A stretch of 64,000 nucleotides of DNA from Bacteroides propionicigenes (GCF_018390535.1 NZ_JAHBBW010000003.1:310001-374000); one strand, 5' to 3'; positions 44,657 to 53,720 are shown, counted from the first letter of the stretch. The notes: generated by a model not told the origin, from the letters alone. Made by a program: numbers and translations.

Positions 44657-45556
44657 TTATATTTGCAACTTTCTGTACTCACCGGGCGTATATCCTACAT
44701 TCTTCTTGAATATGCGGTTGAAGTGCTGTGAGTATTGGAATCCCAGCTCATAGGCAATTTGGCTGACAGTCTTTTCTGTTCCTGCAATCATTTCTTTGGC
44801 CAAATCAATCATTTTGGTCTGGATGTATTCTTGCGCGCTTTTTCCGGTTTCTTTCTTTATAAGATCGCCAAAATAGTTGGGAGACAGGAATACCTTGTCT
44901 GCAAAATACTTTACAGAAGGAAGTCCGTTTGTCTGTGGCTTGTCACTTTGGAAATAGTCATCAAGCAAGGCTTCGAATTTGACCAATACATTCTTGTTGT
45001 TTTCGGAACGGGTGATGAACTGCCTTTCATAAAAACGCATACAGTAATCTAACAGCAGTTCGATGTTTCGTGAAATCAGACGTTTACTATGTTTATCTAT
45101 CGGATGCTGAAGTTCCATTTTTATTTTTTCAAGGCAGTCCATAAAAATTCCTTTTTCTTCTTCGGATAAATGTAGGGCTTCGGCTGAGGCATAAGAGAAG
45201 AATGAATAATGTTTGATGTCCTGTCCTAAAGAAGTTCCTTTAATCAAATCGGGGTGGAACAGAAGACCATGAGCACTTGGTTTCACTCCTTGCTGCATCT
45301 CTGTTTCAACAACCTGTCCCGGAGCAAAACTGGTGACAGTCCCTTCTTGATAATCATACACCTGTCTGCCGTAACGAATATCTCCACATTTTATGTTTTT
45401 CAGAAAGAGTGCATACACTCCATAGTTCATCGTGAAATGCGTTGGAAATCTGGTAGCTTCCGATAGGTTTATCACACTCACCAACGGATGTAATGTTTCG
45501 AGCCCGAAGAACTGGTTGTATTCATCTACTGTGTCCAGCTTAATAACTTCTTTCAT
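44657..45556 (-). CDS. AraC family regulator (upstream paralogue)
   Basis: 299 residues. The N-terminal sensor part shares the TLHPLVSVINLSEAT segment with the downstream protein; the C-terminal double helix-turn-helix is FLSPNYFGDLIKKETGKSAQEY and AYELGFQYSQHFNRIFKKNVGYTPGEY. The two genes are tandem paralogues of the same length. A -7 box lies 25 bp before its start. The target is unknown. Confidence 0.9.
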   Translation of the reverse strand: MKEVIKLDTVDEYNQFFGLETLHPLVSVINLSEATRFPTHFTMNYGVYALFLKNIKCGDIRYGRQVYDYQEGTVTSFAPGQVVETEMQQGVKPSAHGLLFHPDLIKGTSLGQDIKHYSFFSYASAEALHLSEEEKGIFMDCLEKIKMELQHPIDKHSKRLISRNIELLLDYCMRFYERQFITRSENNKNVLVKFEALLDDYFQSDKPQTNGLPSVKYFADKVFLSPNYFGDLIKKETGKSAQEYIQTKMIDLAKEMIAGTEKTVSQIAYELGFQYSQHFNRIFKKNVGYTPGEYRKLQI

Positions 45557-45580
45557 AAGGTATCATTATTTAGTCCTGCA

Positions 45581-45588
45581 CAAATGTA
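45581..45588 (-). promoter_or_regulatory. -7 box of the AraC pair
   Basis: The minus strand reads TACATTTG; expected start near 45577. Confidence 0.65.
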
Positions 45589-45708
45589 AAGAATAAATTT
45601 ATAGGTAGTATGCCACTTTGTAGAGAATCAGTAAATAGGTTACAAATGTCCGTAATAACAATCCAAACCTATCACTATTTGTGCAAGAAGTATTCAGCCG
45701 CCAAAGAG

Positions 45709-45776
45709 CTGTTTTGATGTATATCATAATCCGTTTTGATATACATTAAAACGGATTATGATATACATCAAAACAG
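45709..45776. repeat. AT-rich perfect palindrome (29-bp arms)
   Basis: Arms 45709-45737 and 45748-45776 are exact complements with a 10-nt loop GATATACATT. Each arm contains GATGTATATC or its complement and the loop almost repeats it, giving three copies of one word. It lies about 120 bp upstream of the AraC promoter. Confidence 0.85.
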
Positions 45777-45808
45777 GGAATATGCTTGGATTCCAGTTTG
45801 CACCTGTA

Positions 45809-45868
45809 CCCCTTCCACCCTTCCAAAGCCTCCCGTATAAACAGGAGGTTTCGGAAGGGTGGAAGGGG
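45809..45868. repeat. Pyrimidine/purine-asymmetric palindrome
   Basis: The left arm is nearly all C/T (CCCCTTCCACCCTTCC, 45809-45824) and the right arm its exact complement (45853-45868). The inner part GCCTCC/GGAGG extends the stem with mismatches around a loop near 45836-45843. Homopurine runs of this kind can form unusual DNA structure. It is not a T-tailed terminator. Confidence 0.8.
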
Positions 45869-45958
45869 AGTGGCATGAGACTGTATTATTACATTAAACA
45901 AAATCCCTGCAAATTTTCTACTGCTCCCTGTTCCGCTACTTTTGGGTGCGGGGTTGGA

Positions 45959-45997
45959 GAAAAAAAAAGTCCCAAAGTGTTGAACTTCAGGACTTTT
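45959..45997 (-). terminator. Terminator of tRNA-Asp
   Basis: AAAAGTCC (45965-45972) pairs with GGACTTTT (45990-45997), and on the minus strand the stem is followed by a run of T's. It lies 24 bp beyond the tRNA 3' end. Confidence 0.85.
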
Positions 45998-46020
45998 CTT
46001 TATTTTGCTTCATAAGAAAG

Positions 46021-46094
46021 CGGTGCGTACGGGACTCGAACCCGTGACCCCATGCGTGACAGGCATGTATTCTAACCAACTGAACTAACGCACC
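46021..46094 (-). tRNA. tRNA-Asp (anticodon GTC)
   Basis: 74 nt. The 7-bp acceptor stem GGTGCGT/ACGCACC, D arm with AGTTGGTTA, anticodon loop CTGTCAC giving GTC, variable loop, and T arm GTTCGAGTC are all present. Discriminator base G. CCA is not encoded. It has its own -7 box and terminator. Confidence 0.97.
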
Positions 46095-46136
46095 AGAATT
46101 TCATTCTTTCATCGCTATCTCTCTCGATTGCGGTTG

Positions 46137-46144
46137 CAAAGGTA
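46137..46144 (-). promoter_or_regulatory. -7 box of tRNA-Asp
   Basis: The minus strand reads TACCTTTG; expected start near 46133, about 39 nt before the tRNA. Confidence 0.65.
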
Positions 46145-46290
46145 GGCGTTTTTTTTGAATCTGCAATAGCTGTGATAAACTTTTTTTTGAGAGCTTTGGA
46201 TTGTGCTTGTTTTATGTCCTCATATTGAGAATATTGTAAAAAATGGAGATACTTTGATTTAACAACTATTTAGGAAAATGCTTGTATAGT

Positions 46291-46330
46291 GTTTAGGTAA
46301 CATTTAGGTAGTATTTAGGTAGCATTTAGC
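46291..46330 (+). repeat. Tandem 11-bp repeat ATTTAGGTAGY
   Basis: Three full copies (GTTTAGGTAAC, ATTTAGGTAGT, ATTTAGGTAGC) and one partial copy run head to tail at an exact 11-bp period, close to one helical turn. An isolated TATTTAGGAAA lies 20 bp upstream. This puts identical faces of the word on one side of the helix, as in arrays of regulator half-sites. Confidence 0.7.
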
Positions 46331-46425
46331 TTTCAGATAGAATCCTATTTCTGGAGAAAACGAAACTTTTTATACCGAGTTTTAAACTTCTTGCTCGAAA
46401 AGTTCGTTATTTTGCAATAAATCGT

Positions 46426-46433
46426 TATTTTTG
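46426..46433 (+). promoter_or_regulatory. -7 box of the purU-his operon
   Basis: TATTTTTG matches TAnnTTTG, expected start near 46437, leader about 50 nt. Confidence 0.6.
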
Positions 46434-46487
46434 CGAACTCAAAACAAGAATGTTGTAATTAGAAAACGATAAAAAATAGATTTTAGG

Positions 46488-47345
46488 ATGATGAAAACAG
46501 CCAAACTGTTACTTCACTGTCCCGATAAACCGGGTATTTTGGCAGAAGTAACGGACTTTATAACGGTGAATAAGGGTAATATTATCTATTTGGATCAATA
46601 TGTAGACCATGTGGAGAATATCTTTTTCATGCGTATCGAGTGGGAATTGGAAAATTTCCTGGTTCCTCAAGAAAAGATAGAGGATTATTTTGAAACATTG
46701 TATGCGCAGAAGTATGGAATGAGTTTCCGCCTTTACTTTTCAGATGCAAAACCGCGTATGGCCATCTTCGTATCGAAGATGTCTCACTGTTTGTTCGATT
46801 TGCTGGCACGCTATACGGCGGGCGAGTGGAATGTGGAGATACCTCTTATAATAAGTAATCATCCCGACTTGCAGCATGTAGCGGAACGTTTTGGAATACC
46901 TTTTCATCTGTTTCCTATCACTAAGGAGACTAAGGAAGAACAGGAGAAGAAAGAAATGGAATTGCTTGCCAAACACAAGGTAAACTTTATAGTGCTGGCG
47001 CGTTATATGCAGGTTATCTCCGAGAAGATGATAAACGCTTATCCCAATCGTATTATTAATATTCACCATTCTTTCCTTCCGGCATTTGTAGGGGCAAAGC
47101 CCTATCATGCGGCTTTTGAGCGTGGTGTAAAGATTATCGGTGCCACCAGCCATTATGTAACTACGGAGTTGGATGCAGGTCCCATCATCGAACAGGATGT
47201 AGTACGTATCACACATAAGGATACAGTGCAGGATTTAGTGAATAAAGGTAAGGATTTGGAAAAAATAGTCCTGTCTCGTGCCGTTCAGAAACATATTGAA
47301 CGTAAGGTATTGGCATACAAAAATAAGACCGTAATATTTAATTAG
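46488..47345 (+). CDS. purU: Formyltetrahydrofolate deformylase
   Basis: 285 residues. N-terminal ACT domain (LLLHCPDKPGILAEVTDFI) followed by the formyltransferase fold with the catalytic Asn-His of NIHHSFLPAFVGAKPYHAA and Asp in TELDAGPIIEQD. PurU hydrolyses 10-formyl-THF to formate and THF. It is the first gene of a run leading into histidine genes and ends 7 bp before hisH. Confidence 0.97.
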   Translation: MMKTAKLLLHCPDKPGILAEVTDFITVNKGNIIYLDQYVDHVENIFFMRIEWELENFLVPQEKIEDYFETLYAQKYGMSFRLYFSDAKPRMAIFVSKMSHCLFDLLARYTAGEWNVEIPLIISNHPDLQHVAERFGIPFHLFPITKETKEEQEKKEMELLAKHKVNFIVLARYMQVISEKMINAYPNRIINIHHSFLPAFVGAKPYHAAFERGVKIIGATSHYVTTELDAGPIIEQDVVRITHKDTVQDLVNKGKDLEKIVLSRAVQKHIERKVLAYKNKTVIFN

Positions 47346-47351
47346 TAGCGA

Positions 47352-47942
47352 ATGAAGGTTGCAGTTGTCAAATATAATGCAGGTAATATCCGTTCGGTGG
47401 ACTATGCTTTGAAGCGTTTGGGTGTTGAGGCGGAGATTACGGCAGATGAAGCGGTGTTACGTGCTGCGGATAAAGTCATCTTTCCCGGAGTGGGCGAGGC
47501 GGAGACAACCATGAATTTCCTGAGAGCCGAAGGAATGGATAAACTGATAAAGGAATTGCGCCAGCCGGTGCTGGGCATTTGTCTGGGGATGCAGCTGATG
47601 TGCCGCCATTCGGAAGAAGGGGATGCAGATTGCCTCGGTATTTTTGATGTTGACGTGAAGCGTTTTGTATCACAGAAGCATGAGGATAAAGTGCCCCATA
47701 TGGGTTGGAATACAATTTCACAGACTGACAGCGACCTTTTTAAAGGTTTTACGAAAGAAGAATTTGTCTATTTCGTACACAGCTTTTACGTTCCGGTCAA
47801 CGACTGTACGGCTGCCGTAACGGATTATATACTTCCGTTCAGCGCCGCTTTACATAAGGACAACTATTATGCCACTCAGTTCCATCCCGAAAAGAGTGGA
47901 AGCGTAGGCGAACGTATCCTACAGAATTTCTTGGACTTATAG
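47352..47942 (+). CDS. hisH: Imidazole glycerol phosphate synthase, glutaminase subunit
   Basis: 196 residues, class I glutamine amidotransferase. The nucleophile Cys is in LGICLGMQLM, and His and Glu in QFHPEKSGS. It supplies ammonia to HisF. The start is 7 bp after purU. Confidence 0.97.
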   Translation: MKVAVVKYNAGNIRSVDYALKRLGVEAEITADEAVLRAADKVIFPGVGEAETTMNFLRAEGMDKLIKELRQPVLGICLGMQLMCRHSEEGDADCLGIFDVDVKRFVSQKHEDKVPHMGWNTISQTDSDLFKGFTKEEFVYFVHSFYVPVNDCTAAVTDYILPFSAALHKDNYYATQFHPEKSGSVGERILQNFLDL

Positions 47943-47989
47943 ATGAAAGGAGTCACTATTTGTTAATTCGTAATTTGTAATTAATTGAA

Positions 47990-48712
47990 ATGATAGAGTT
48001 AATTCCCGCTATTGATATTATCGATGGAAAGTGCGTACGGCTATCCCAAGGTGATTATGATAGTAAGAAAGTGTATAATGAGAACCCTGTGGAAGTGGCT
48101 AAGGAACTTGAAGCGCATGGTATTCGCCGCCTTCATGTGGTAGACCTCGATGGGGCCGCATCTCATCATGTGGTGAACTACCGCACGTTGGAGCAGATTG
48201 CTTCCCGCACTTCCTTGATTATAGATTTCGGTGGCGGGGTGAAGAGCGATGAAGATTTGATTATCGCTTTTGAGAATGGTGCGCAAATGGTGACGGGGGG
48301 AAGTATTGCCGTAAAGAATCCGGAGCGTTTCTGCCATTGGCTGCAAACATACGGTTCGGAGAAAATCATCCTTGGAGCTGATGTAAAAGACCATAAGATT
48401 GCCGTCAATGGGTGGAAAGATGAGAGCTCTTGCGAATTATTCCCTTTCTTGAAAGATTATATTGAGAAAGGAATCCGTAAAGTTATCTGTACGGACATCA
48501 ATTGCGACGGAATGTTGCAAGGGCCTTCTATCTCTTTGTATAAAGAGATATTGGAAGTGCATTCGGGTCTTTATCTTATAGCCAGTGGCGGAGTGAGTTG
48601 TGCTGATGATATTCATCAATTGGAAGCTGCGGGTGTACCTGCCGTTATTTTTGGTAAGGCGCTGTACGAAGGGCGTATAACTTTCAAGGAACTGGAGGGA
48701 TTTATGATTTAA
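47990..48712 (+). CDS. hisA: ProFAR isomerase
   Basis: 240 residues, a TIM barrel. The first-strand Asp is in [19 protein letters not shown] and the second half-barrel Asp in [20 protein letters not shown] and ASGGV are the two phosphate-binding loops. It opens the ring of ProFAR in the fourth step of histidine synthesis. Confidence 0.97.
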   Translation: MIELIPAIDIIDGKCVRLSQGDYDSKKVYNENPVEVAKELEAHGIRRLHVVDLDGAASHHVVNYRTLEQIASRTSLIIDFGGGVKSDEDLIIAFENGAQMVTGGSIAVKNPERFCHWLQTYGSEKIILGADVKDHKIAVNGWKDESSCELFPFLKDYIEKGIRKVICTDINCDGMLQGPSISLYKEILEVHSGLYLIASGGVSCADDIHQLEAAGVPAVIFGKALYEGRITFKELEGFMI

Positions 48713-48754
48713 GATTCATAAATCATAGCTTATAAATCATAAATAGGAAACAGA

Positions 48755-49513
48755 GTGTTAGCAAAAAGAATCATTCCCTGCCTCGACATCAAAGACGGGC
48801 AGACCGTAAAAGGAACCAATTTTGTGAACTTACGTCATGCAGGCGATCCGGTTGAGTTGGCACGTGCTTATAGCGAGCAGGGTGCTGACGAATTGGTTTT
48901 TCTGGATATTACTGCCAGCTTCGAGGGGCGGAAAACATTTGCCGAACTGGTGAAGCGTATTGCCGCCAACATCAGCATACCTTTCACCGTGGGGGGCGGT
49001 ATACATGAATTGAGTGACGTAGACCGGTTGCTGAATGCCGGTGCGGATAAAATATCTATCAATTCCTCAGCCATTCGCCGTCCCGAATTGATTGACGAGA
49101 TAGCCAAGCATTTCGGTTCGCAGGTTTGTGTGCTGGCTGTTGACGCCAAACAGACGGAAAAGGGCTGGTGGTGCTATCTTAACGGTGGACGTGTAGAAAC
49201 CGACAAAGAGCTCTTTTCTTGGACAAAAGAAGCGCAGGAGCGTGGTGCCGGTGAAGTGCTTTTTACCAGTATGAACCACGACGGTGTAAAGACCGGATAT
49301 GCCAACGAAACTCTTGCTGTCCTTGCCGATGGGCTTTCCATACCGATAATCGCATCAGGTGGAGCAGGTGCGAAAGAACATTTCCGTGATGTCTTTTTAG
49401 AGGGAAAAGCGGATGCTGCCTTGGCTGCCAGCGTTTTTCATTTCGGAGAAATCAAAATTCCCGATTTAAAATCGTATCTTTGCGCCCGGGGAATCGCAAT
49501 GCGCCGGATTTGA
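48755..49513 (+). CDS. hisF: Imidazole glycerol phosphate synthase, cyclase subunit
   Basis: 252 residues, GTG start at 48755 giving [15 protein letters not shown], the standard HisF N-terminus. Catalytic Asp residues are in CLDIKDG and in [12 protein letters not shown]. It converts the HisH ammonia and PRFAR into IGP and AICAR. A sequence TATCTTTG inside its 3' end (49475-49482) could be an internal promoter for the next gene. Confidence 0.97.
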   Translation: MLAKRIIPCLDIKDGQTVKGTNFVNLRHAGDPVELARAYSEQGADELVFLDITASFEGRKTFAELVKRIAANISIPFTVGGGIHELSDVDRLLNAGADKISINSSAIRRPELIDEIAKHFGSQVCVLAVDAKQTEKGWWCYLNGGRVETDKELFSWTKEAQERGAGEVLFTSMNHDGVKTGYANETLAVLADGLSIPIIASGGAGAKEHFRDVFLEGKADAALAASVFHFGEIKIPDLKSYLCARGIAMRRI

Positions 49514-49584
49514 AAAGTGATAATTTGAAAAGATGATAAGGCGGTAGTGTGATAAAGTGATAAATACCTAATAATATATTTGAG

Positions 49585-50193
49585 ATGTTGGATTTTGACA
49601 AAATGAACGGACTCGTTCCGGCAATTATACAAGACGCTGACACAGCTAAGGTGCTGATGTTGGGTTTTATGAACCGGGAAGCATATGACAAGACCGTAAA
49701 AACCGGTAAGGTAACATTCTTTAGCCGTACAAAGAATCGTCTTTGGACAAAAGGGGAGGAGAGCGGTAACTTCTTGAACGTAGTTTCCATGAAAGAGGAC
49801 TGCGACAAGGATACTCTACTAATCCAAGTACATCCGGTTGGCCCGGTTTGCCATACGGGTACGGACACTTGCTGGGGTGAGAAAAACGAACAGCCCGTTA
49901 TGTTCCTGAAGCTCCTTCAGGATTTCATCGACAAGCGTCATGCCGAAATGCCGGAAGGCTCCTACACAACCAGCCTGTTTCAGTCGGGTGTTAATAAGAT
50001 GGCGCAGAAAGTGGGTGAAGAAGCGGTTGAAACGGTCATTGAAGCGTGTAATGGTACTGACGAACGCTTGATATATGAAGGGGCTGATTTGTTGTACCAC
50101 CTCATCGTATTGCTGACCTCTAAAGGTTATCGTATAGAAGATTTGGCACGCGAGTTGGAGGAGCGGCACAGTGCGACTTGGAAGAAACATTAA
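49585..50193 (+). CDS. hisIE: Bifunctional phosphoribosyl-AMP cyclohydrolase / phosphoribosyl-ATP pyrophosphatase
   Basis: 202 residues. The HisI half (about 1-110) has FFSRTKNRLWTKGEESGN and zinc ligands in HTGTDTCW; the HisE half has QKVGEEAVETVIEA and DLLYHLIVLL. These are steps 2 and 3 of histidine synthesis. It ends 6 bp before the FtsE-like gene. Confidence 0.97.
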   Translation: MLDFDKMNGLVPAIIQDADTAKVLMLGFMNREAYDKTVKTGKVTFFSRTKNRLWTKGEESGNFLNVVSMKEDCDKDTLLIQVHPVGPVCHTGTDTCWGEKNEQPVMFLKLLQDFIDKRHAEMPEGSYTTSLFQSGVNKMAQKVGEEAVETVIEACNGTDERLIYEGADLLYHLIVLLTSKGYRIEDLARELEERHSATWKKH

Positions 50194-50199
50194 GTTATT

Positions 50200-50907
50200 A
50201 TGGACGAAGTGCTGATACGATATAAAGACGTGGAGATACACCAGCAGGAACTGTGTGTGTTGAACGATGTAAATTTGGAGCTGCACAAAGGAGAGTTTGT
50301 CTACCTTATCGGCAAAGTCGGTTCGGGTAAGACAAGTTTGCTCAAAACCTTTTACGGCGAACTGGATGTTGCATCGGGGGATGCCGAAGTGCTTGGATAT
50401 GATATGTTGCATATCAAGCGCAAGCATATTCCGCAGTTACGTCGCAAGTTGGGTATCGTATTTCAGGACTTCCAGTTGCTTACCGACCGTACGGTGTACG
50501 ACAATCTTGAGTTTGTGCTCCGTGCTACCGGATGGAAGAACAAGGGGGAGATAAAAGACCGTATCAGCGAAGTATTGCAATTGGTGGGTATGAATAATAA
50601 AGGCTATAAATATCCTAACGAATTGTCGGGTGGTGAACAGCAACGTATCGTGATAGCCCGTGCCGTACTCAACTCTCCGGAAATTATCCTTGCCGATGAG
50701 CCTACGGGAAACTTGGATGTGGAGACAGGTTTTGCTATAACCCAGCTTCTACATAATATTAGTGAGGCAGGTTCGCTTGTTATTATGACTACGCACAATA
50801 TGCAGTTGCTTTGGGAATATCCGGGACGCGTATATCGTTGTGCCGACCATTTGATAACGGATGTAACGGAGCAGTATTCTGTTCCGGAGCCAGCAGAAGA
50901 AAAGTAA
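50200..50907 (+). CDS. ftsE: FtsE-like ABC transporter ATP-binding protein
   Basis: 235 residues. Walker A GKVGSGKTSLLK, signature LSGGEQQRI, Walker B IILADEPTGNLD, and a final H-loop TTHN. This is the FtsE/LolD-type short ATPase with no partner FtsX in the window. In cell division FtsEX controls peptidoglycan hydrolases. The name is from overall similarity; another exporter ATPase is possible. It lies between hisIE and lysC in one run of genes. Confidence 0.75.
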   Translation: MDEVLIRYKDVEIHQQELCVLNDVNLELHKGEFVYLIGKVGSGKTSLLKTFYGELDVASGDAEVLGYDMLHIKRKHIPQLRRKLGIVFQDFQLLTDRTVYDNLEFVLRATGWKNKGEIKDRISEVLQLVGMNNKGYKYPNELSGGEQQRIVIARAVLNSPEIILADEPTGNLDVETGFAITQLLHNISEAGSLVIMTTHNMQLLWEYPGRVYRCADHLITDVTEQYSVPEPAEEK

Positions 50908-50942
50908 ACAAGATTATATAACATTTTAATACAGGAACGAAA

Positions 50943-52259
50943 ATGAAAGTTTTAAAGTTTGGAGGTACTTCAGTAGGTTCGGCTCAGAGAATTAAGGAAG
51001 TAGCCAAATTGATTACCGATGGTGAACGTAAGATTGTAGTTCTTTCCGCCATGTCGGGAACTACAAACACATTGGTTGAAATTTCGGACTATCTGTACAA
51101 GAAAAATCCGGAAGGTGCTAATGAGATTATCAACAGACTGGAAGCGAAATACCGCCAGCATATTGATGAACTTTATGCTACTCCTGAATATAAAGAGAAG
51201 GGATTGGAACTTATCAAATCTCATTTCGACTATATCCGTTCTTATACCAAAGACCTCTTTACACTGTTCGAGGAGAAAGTAGTGTTGGCACAGGGTGAGT
51301 TGATTTCTACCGCCATGATGAACTACTATCTGCAGGAATGTGGCGTGAAGTCTGTTCTGCTTCCGGCTTTAGAATATATGCGTACGGACAAGAATGCAGA
51401 GCCCGATCCGGTTTATATTAAAGATAAACTTAACGTTCAGCTCGAATTGCATCCCGATGCCGAAATTTATATCACACAAGGTTTCATCTGTCGCAATGCC
51501 TATGGCGAGGTAGATAATCTGCAACGCGGTGGTAGCGACTATACCGCTTCATTGATAGGTGCGGCTGTCAAGGCTTCTGAAATTCAGATTTGGACGGATA
51601 TTGACGGTATGCACAACAATGACCCTCGTATTGTAGATAAGACTTCTCCGGTACGCCATCTCCACTTTGAAGAGGCGGCTGAGTTGGCATATTTCGGTGC
51701 GAAGATTCTGCATCCTACCTGTATTCAGCCTGCCAAGTACGCTAACATTCCTGTACGCTTGCTCAATACAATGGACCCAACAGCTCCGGGTACACTCATT
51801 TCCAACGATACGGAGAAGGGTAAAATCAAGGCAGTAGCCGCCAAGGAGAATATTACGGCTATCAAAATTAAGTCCAGCCGTATGTTGCTGGCCCATGGTT
51901 TCCTGCGCAAAGTGTTTGAAATCTTCGAAAGCTATCAGACTTCTATCGACATGATCTGTACTTCAGAGGTAGGTGTGTCTGTCTCTATCGACAATACCAA
52001 ACATCTCAATGAGATTTTGGACGACTTGAAAAAATACGGTACGGTAACGGTAGATAAGGATATGTGTATCATCTGCGTGGTAGGAGACCTCGAATGGGAA
52101 AATGTCGGTTTTGAAGCCAAAGCCCTTGATGCTATGCGTGACATACCGGTGCGTATGATTTCTTTCGGCGGCAGCAACTATAACATCTCTTTCCTTATCC
52201 GCGAATGTGATAAGAAACAGGCTTTACAATCGCTTAGTGATGCGTTGTTCAATGAATAA
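50943..52259 (+). CDS. lysC: Aspartate kinase
   Basis: 438 residues, monofunctional. N-terminal KFGGTSVGSAQRIKEV binds ATP; RGGSDYTASLIGAAV and WTDIDGMHNNDPRIV complete the catalytic half. Two ACT domains lie at the C-terminus (from about residue 300). It makes aspartyl phosphate for lysine, threonine and methionine, and lysine inhibition through the ACT domains is typical. A terminator follows. Confidence 0.96.
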   Translation: MKVLKFGGTSVGSAQRIKEVAKLITDGERKIVVLSAMSGTTNTLVEISDYLYKKNPEGANEIINRLEAKYRQHIDELYATPEYKEKGLELIKSHFDYIRSYTKDLFTLFEEKVVLAQGELISTAMMNYYLQECGVKSVLLPALEYMRTDKNAEPDPVYIKDKLNVQLELHPDAEIYITQGFICRNAYGEVDNLQRGGSDYTASLIGAAVKASEIQIWTDIDGMHNNDPRIVDKTSPVRHLHFEEAAELAYFGAKILHPTCIQPAKYANIPVRLLNTMDPTAPGTLISNDTEKGKIKAVAAKENITAIKIKSSRMLLAHGFLRKVFEIFESYQTSIDMICTSEVGVSVSIDNTKHLNEILDDLKKYGTVTVDKDMCIICVVGDLEWENVGFEAKALDAMRDIPVRMISFGGSNYNISFLIRECDKKQALQSLSDALFNE

Positions 52260-52279
52260 TGAAAGTATACAATAGATAT

Positions 52280-52315
52280 GAGCGCTTTTACCTTCCTGAT
52301 AAAAGCGCTCTTTTT
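52280..52315 (+). terminator. Terminator after lysC
   Basis: AGCGCTTTTA (52281-52290) pairs with TAAAAGCGCT (52300-52309), extended by one G-C pair, then CTTTTTAAC. Confidence 0.9.
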
Positions 52316-52347
52316 AACTAAACAAAGATATAATCCATAATAATCAT

Positions 52348-53508
52348 ATGAAAGGAATATTTCCTATTGATAAATTCCGCGAACTGCGTACTCCGTTTTA
52401 TTATTACGATACGAAGATTCTGCGTGATACCCTTACCTGTATCCGTGCCGAAGCATCGCGATACGATAACTATTCGGTGCATTATGCGGTAAAGGCCAAT
52501 GCCAATCCTAAAGTCCTTACTATTATCCGTGAAAGCGGGATGGGAGCCGACTGTGTCAGCGGCGGTGAAATCCGTGCGGCCATCAAGGCCGGCTTCCCTG
52601 CCGATAAGATTGTATTTGCCGGTGTGGGCAAAGCCGACTGGGAGATAAACCTCGGACTGGACTATAACATCTTTTGCTTTAATGTAGAGTCTGTTCCCGA
52701 ATTGGAAATTATCAATGAACTTGCTGAGGCGAAGGGCAAGGTAGCCAGTGTTGCTTTCCGTATAAACCCCAACGTAGGCGCGCATACTCATGCCAATATC
52801 ACTACCGGGTTGGCGGAAAACAAATTCGGTATCAGTATGGAGGATATGGATAGTGTGATAGACGTAGCGCAGGGGATGAAGAATGTCAGGTTCATCGGAC
52901 TGCACTTCCACATCGGGTCTCAGATATTGGATATGGGTGATTTTGTGGCTCTGTGCAATCGTGTCAACGAATTGCTGGATAAGCTTGAAGCCCGTCAGAT
53001 ACGTATTGAACACGTCAATGTCGGCGGTGGTCTCGGTATTGATTACGGACATCCTAACCGTCAGCCGGTACCCGATTTCAAACGCTACTTTGAAACTTAT
53101 GACAACTGCCTGAAGCTTCGTTCTTATCAGACGCTCCATTTTGAATTGGGACGTTCGGTAGTGGGACAGTGCGGTTCGCTCATTTCAAAGGTGTTGTACG
53201 TAAAGCAAGGTACTAACAAACAGTTCGCTATTCTGGATGCAGGTATGACAGACTTGATTCGTCCTGCACTCTACCAGGCATTCCATAAGATAGAAAATAT
53301 TACTTCAGATGCTCCACAGCAGACCTACGATGTGGTAGGTCCTATTTGCGAGTCATCAGATGTCTTTGGTAAAGCTGTCGACTTGAACGGTGTGAAGCGT
53401 GGTGACCTTATAGCCCTTCGCTCTGCCGGAGCCTACGGTGAAATTATGGCCTCGGGCTATAACTGTCGAGAGTTGCCGCAAGGTTATACATCGGACGAAC
53501 TGGTATAG
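52348..53508 (+). CDS. lysA: Diaminopimelate decarboxylase
   Basis: 386 residues, fold-III PLP enzyme. PLP-binding Lys is in HYAVKANANPKVL; GGGLGIDYG, ELGRSVVGQCG and GPICESSDVFG follow in the usual order. It decarboxylates meso-DAP to lysine, the last step. It starts after the lysC terminator, so it may have its own promoter. Confidence 0.97.
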   Translation: MKGIFPIDKFRELRTPFYYYDTKILRDTLTCIRAEASRYDNYSVHYAVKANANPKVLTIIRESGMGADCVSGGEIRAAIKAGFPADKIVFAGVGKADWEINLGLDYNIFCFNVESVPELEIINELAEAKGKVASVAFRINPNVGAHTHANITTGLAENKFGISMEDMDSVIDVAQGMKNVRFIGLHFHIGSQILDMGDFVALCNRVNELLDKLEARQIRIEHVNVGGGLGIDYGHPNRQPVPDFKRYFETYDNCLKLRSYQTLHFELGRSVVGQCGSLISKVLYVKQGTNKQFAILDAGMTDLIRPALYQAFHKIENITSDAPQQTYDVVGPICESSDVFGKAVDLNGVKRGDLIALRSAGAYGEIMASGYNCRELPQGYTSDELV

Positions 53509-53544
53509 GTATACGGATATATAAAGAATTATTAAGGGGATATG

Positions 53545-53720
53545 TCAAAATATAAAAGCCCTATCATTAGCTTCGCTCAAAACATCTTTTGATTTTTACG
53601 CTAAGGTATAGTCTGTCATTCAGAGGAGCTTGCGACGAAGAATCTCCTCTCTTATGTATGCAGAGAAGAGATTCTTCACTACGTTCAGAATGACAGAGTG
53701 ATAGGGCTTTTATATTTTGA
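53545..53720. repeat. Dispersed palindromic element, copy 1 (full length)
   Basis: Perfect 22-bp terminal inverted repeats (53545-53566 and 53699-53720) enclose a 61-bp block (53565-53625) identical to one at 62455-62515. A palindromic core with CTGTCATTCAGAG and GAATGACAG ends follows. There is no ORF, so it is MITE-like. The core word GAAGAATCT resembles repeats seen widely in Bacteroidetes genomes. Confidence 0.85.

Larger units (their letters stand above)
45557..46020. other. Intergenic region rich in palindromes
   Basis: 464 bp between the AraC pair and tRNA-Asp. Contents: -7 box at 45581-45588, a 29-bp-arm palindrome at 45709-45776, a G/C-asymmetric palindrome at 45809-45868, and the tRNA terminator at 45959-45997. 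No credible ORF; an 85-codon frame over the palindromes is composed of the repeats. Confidence 0.65.
46095..46487. other. Intergenic region with 11-bp tandem repeats upstream of purU
   Basis: 393 bp between divergent tRNA-Asp and purU. It holds the tRNA box at 46137-46144, the repeat at 46291-46330, and the purU box at 46426-46433. The rest is AT-rich with no ORF. Confidence 0.6.

Noticed and set aside
45700..45900. CRISPR array or insertion sequence in the palindrome-rich spacer
   Set aside because: There are no repeated spacers of constant length and no transposase or ends with target duplication; the repeats are inverted, not direct.
53565..53696. Small RNA encoded by the dispersed repeat
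   Set aside because: It has strong secondary structure but no -7 box aligned with it in either copy, so it is treated as a repeat only.
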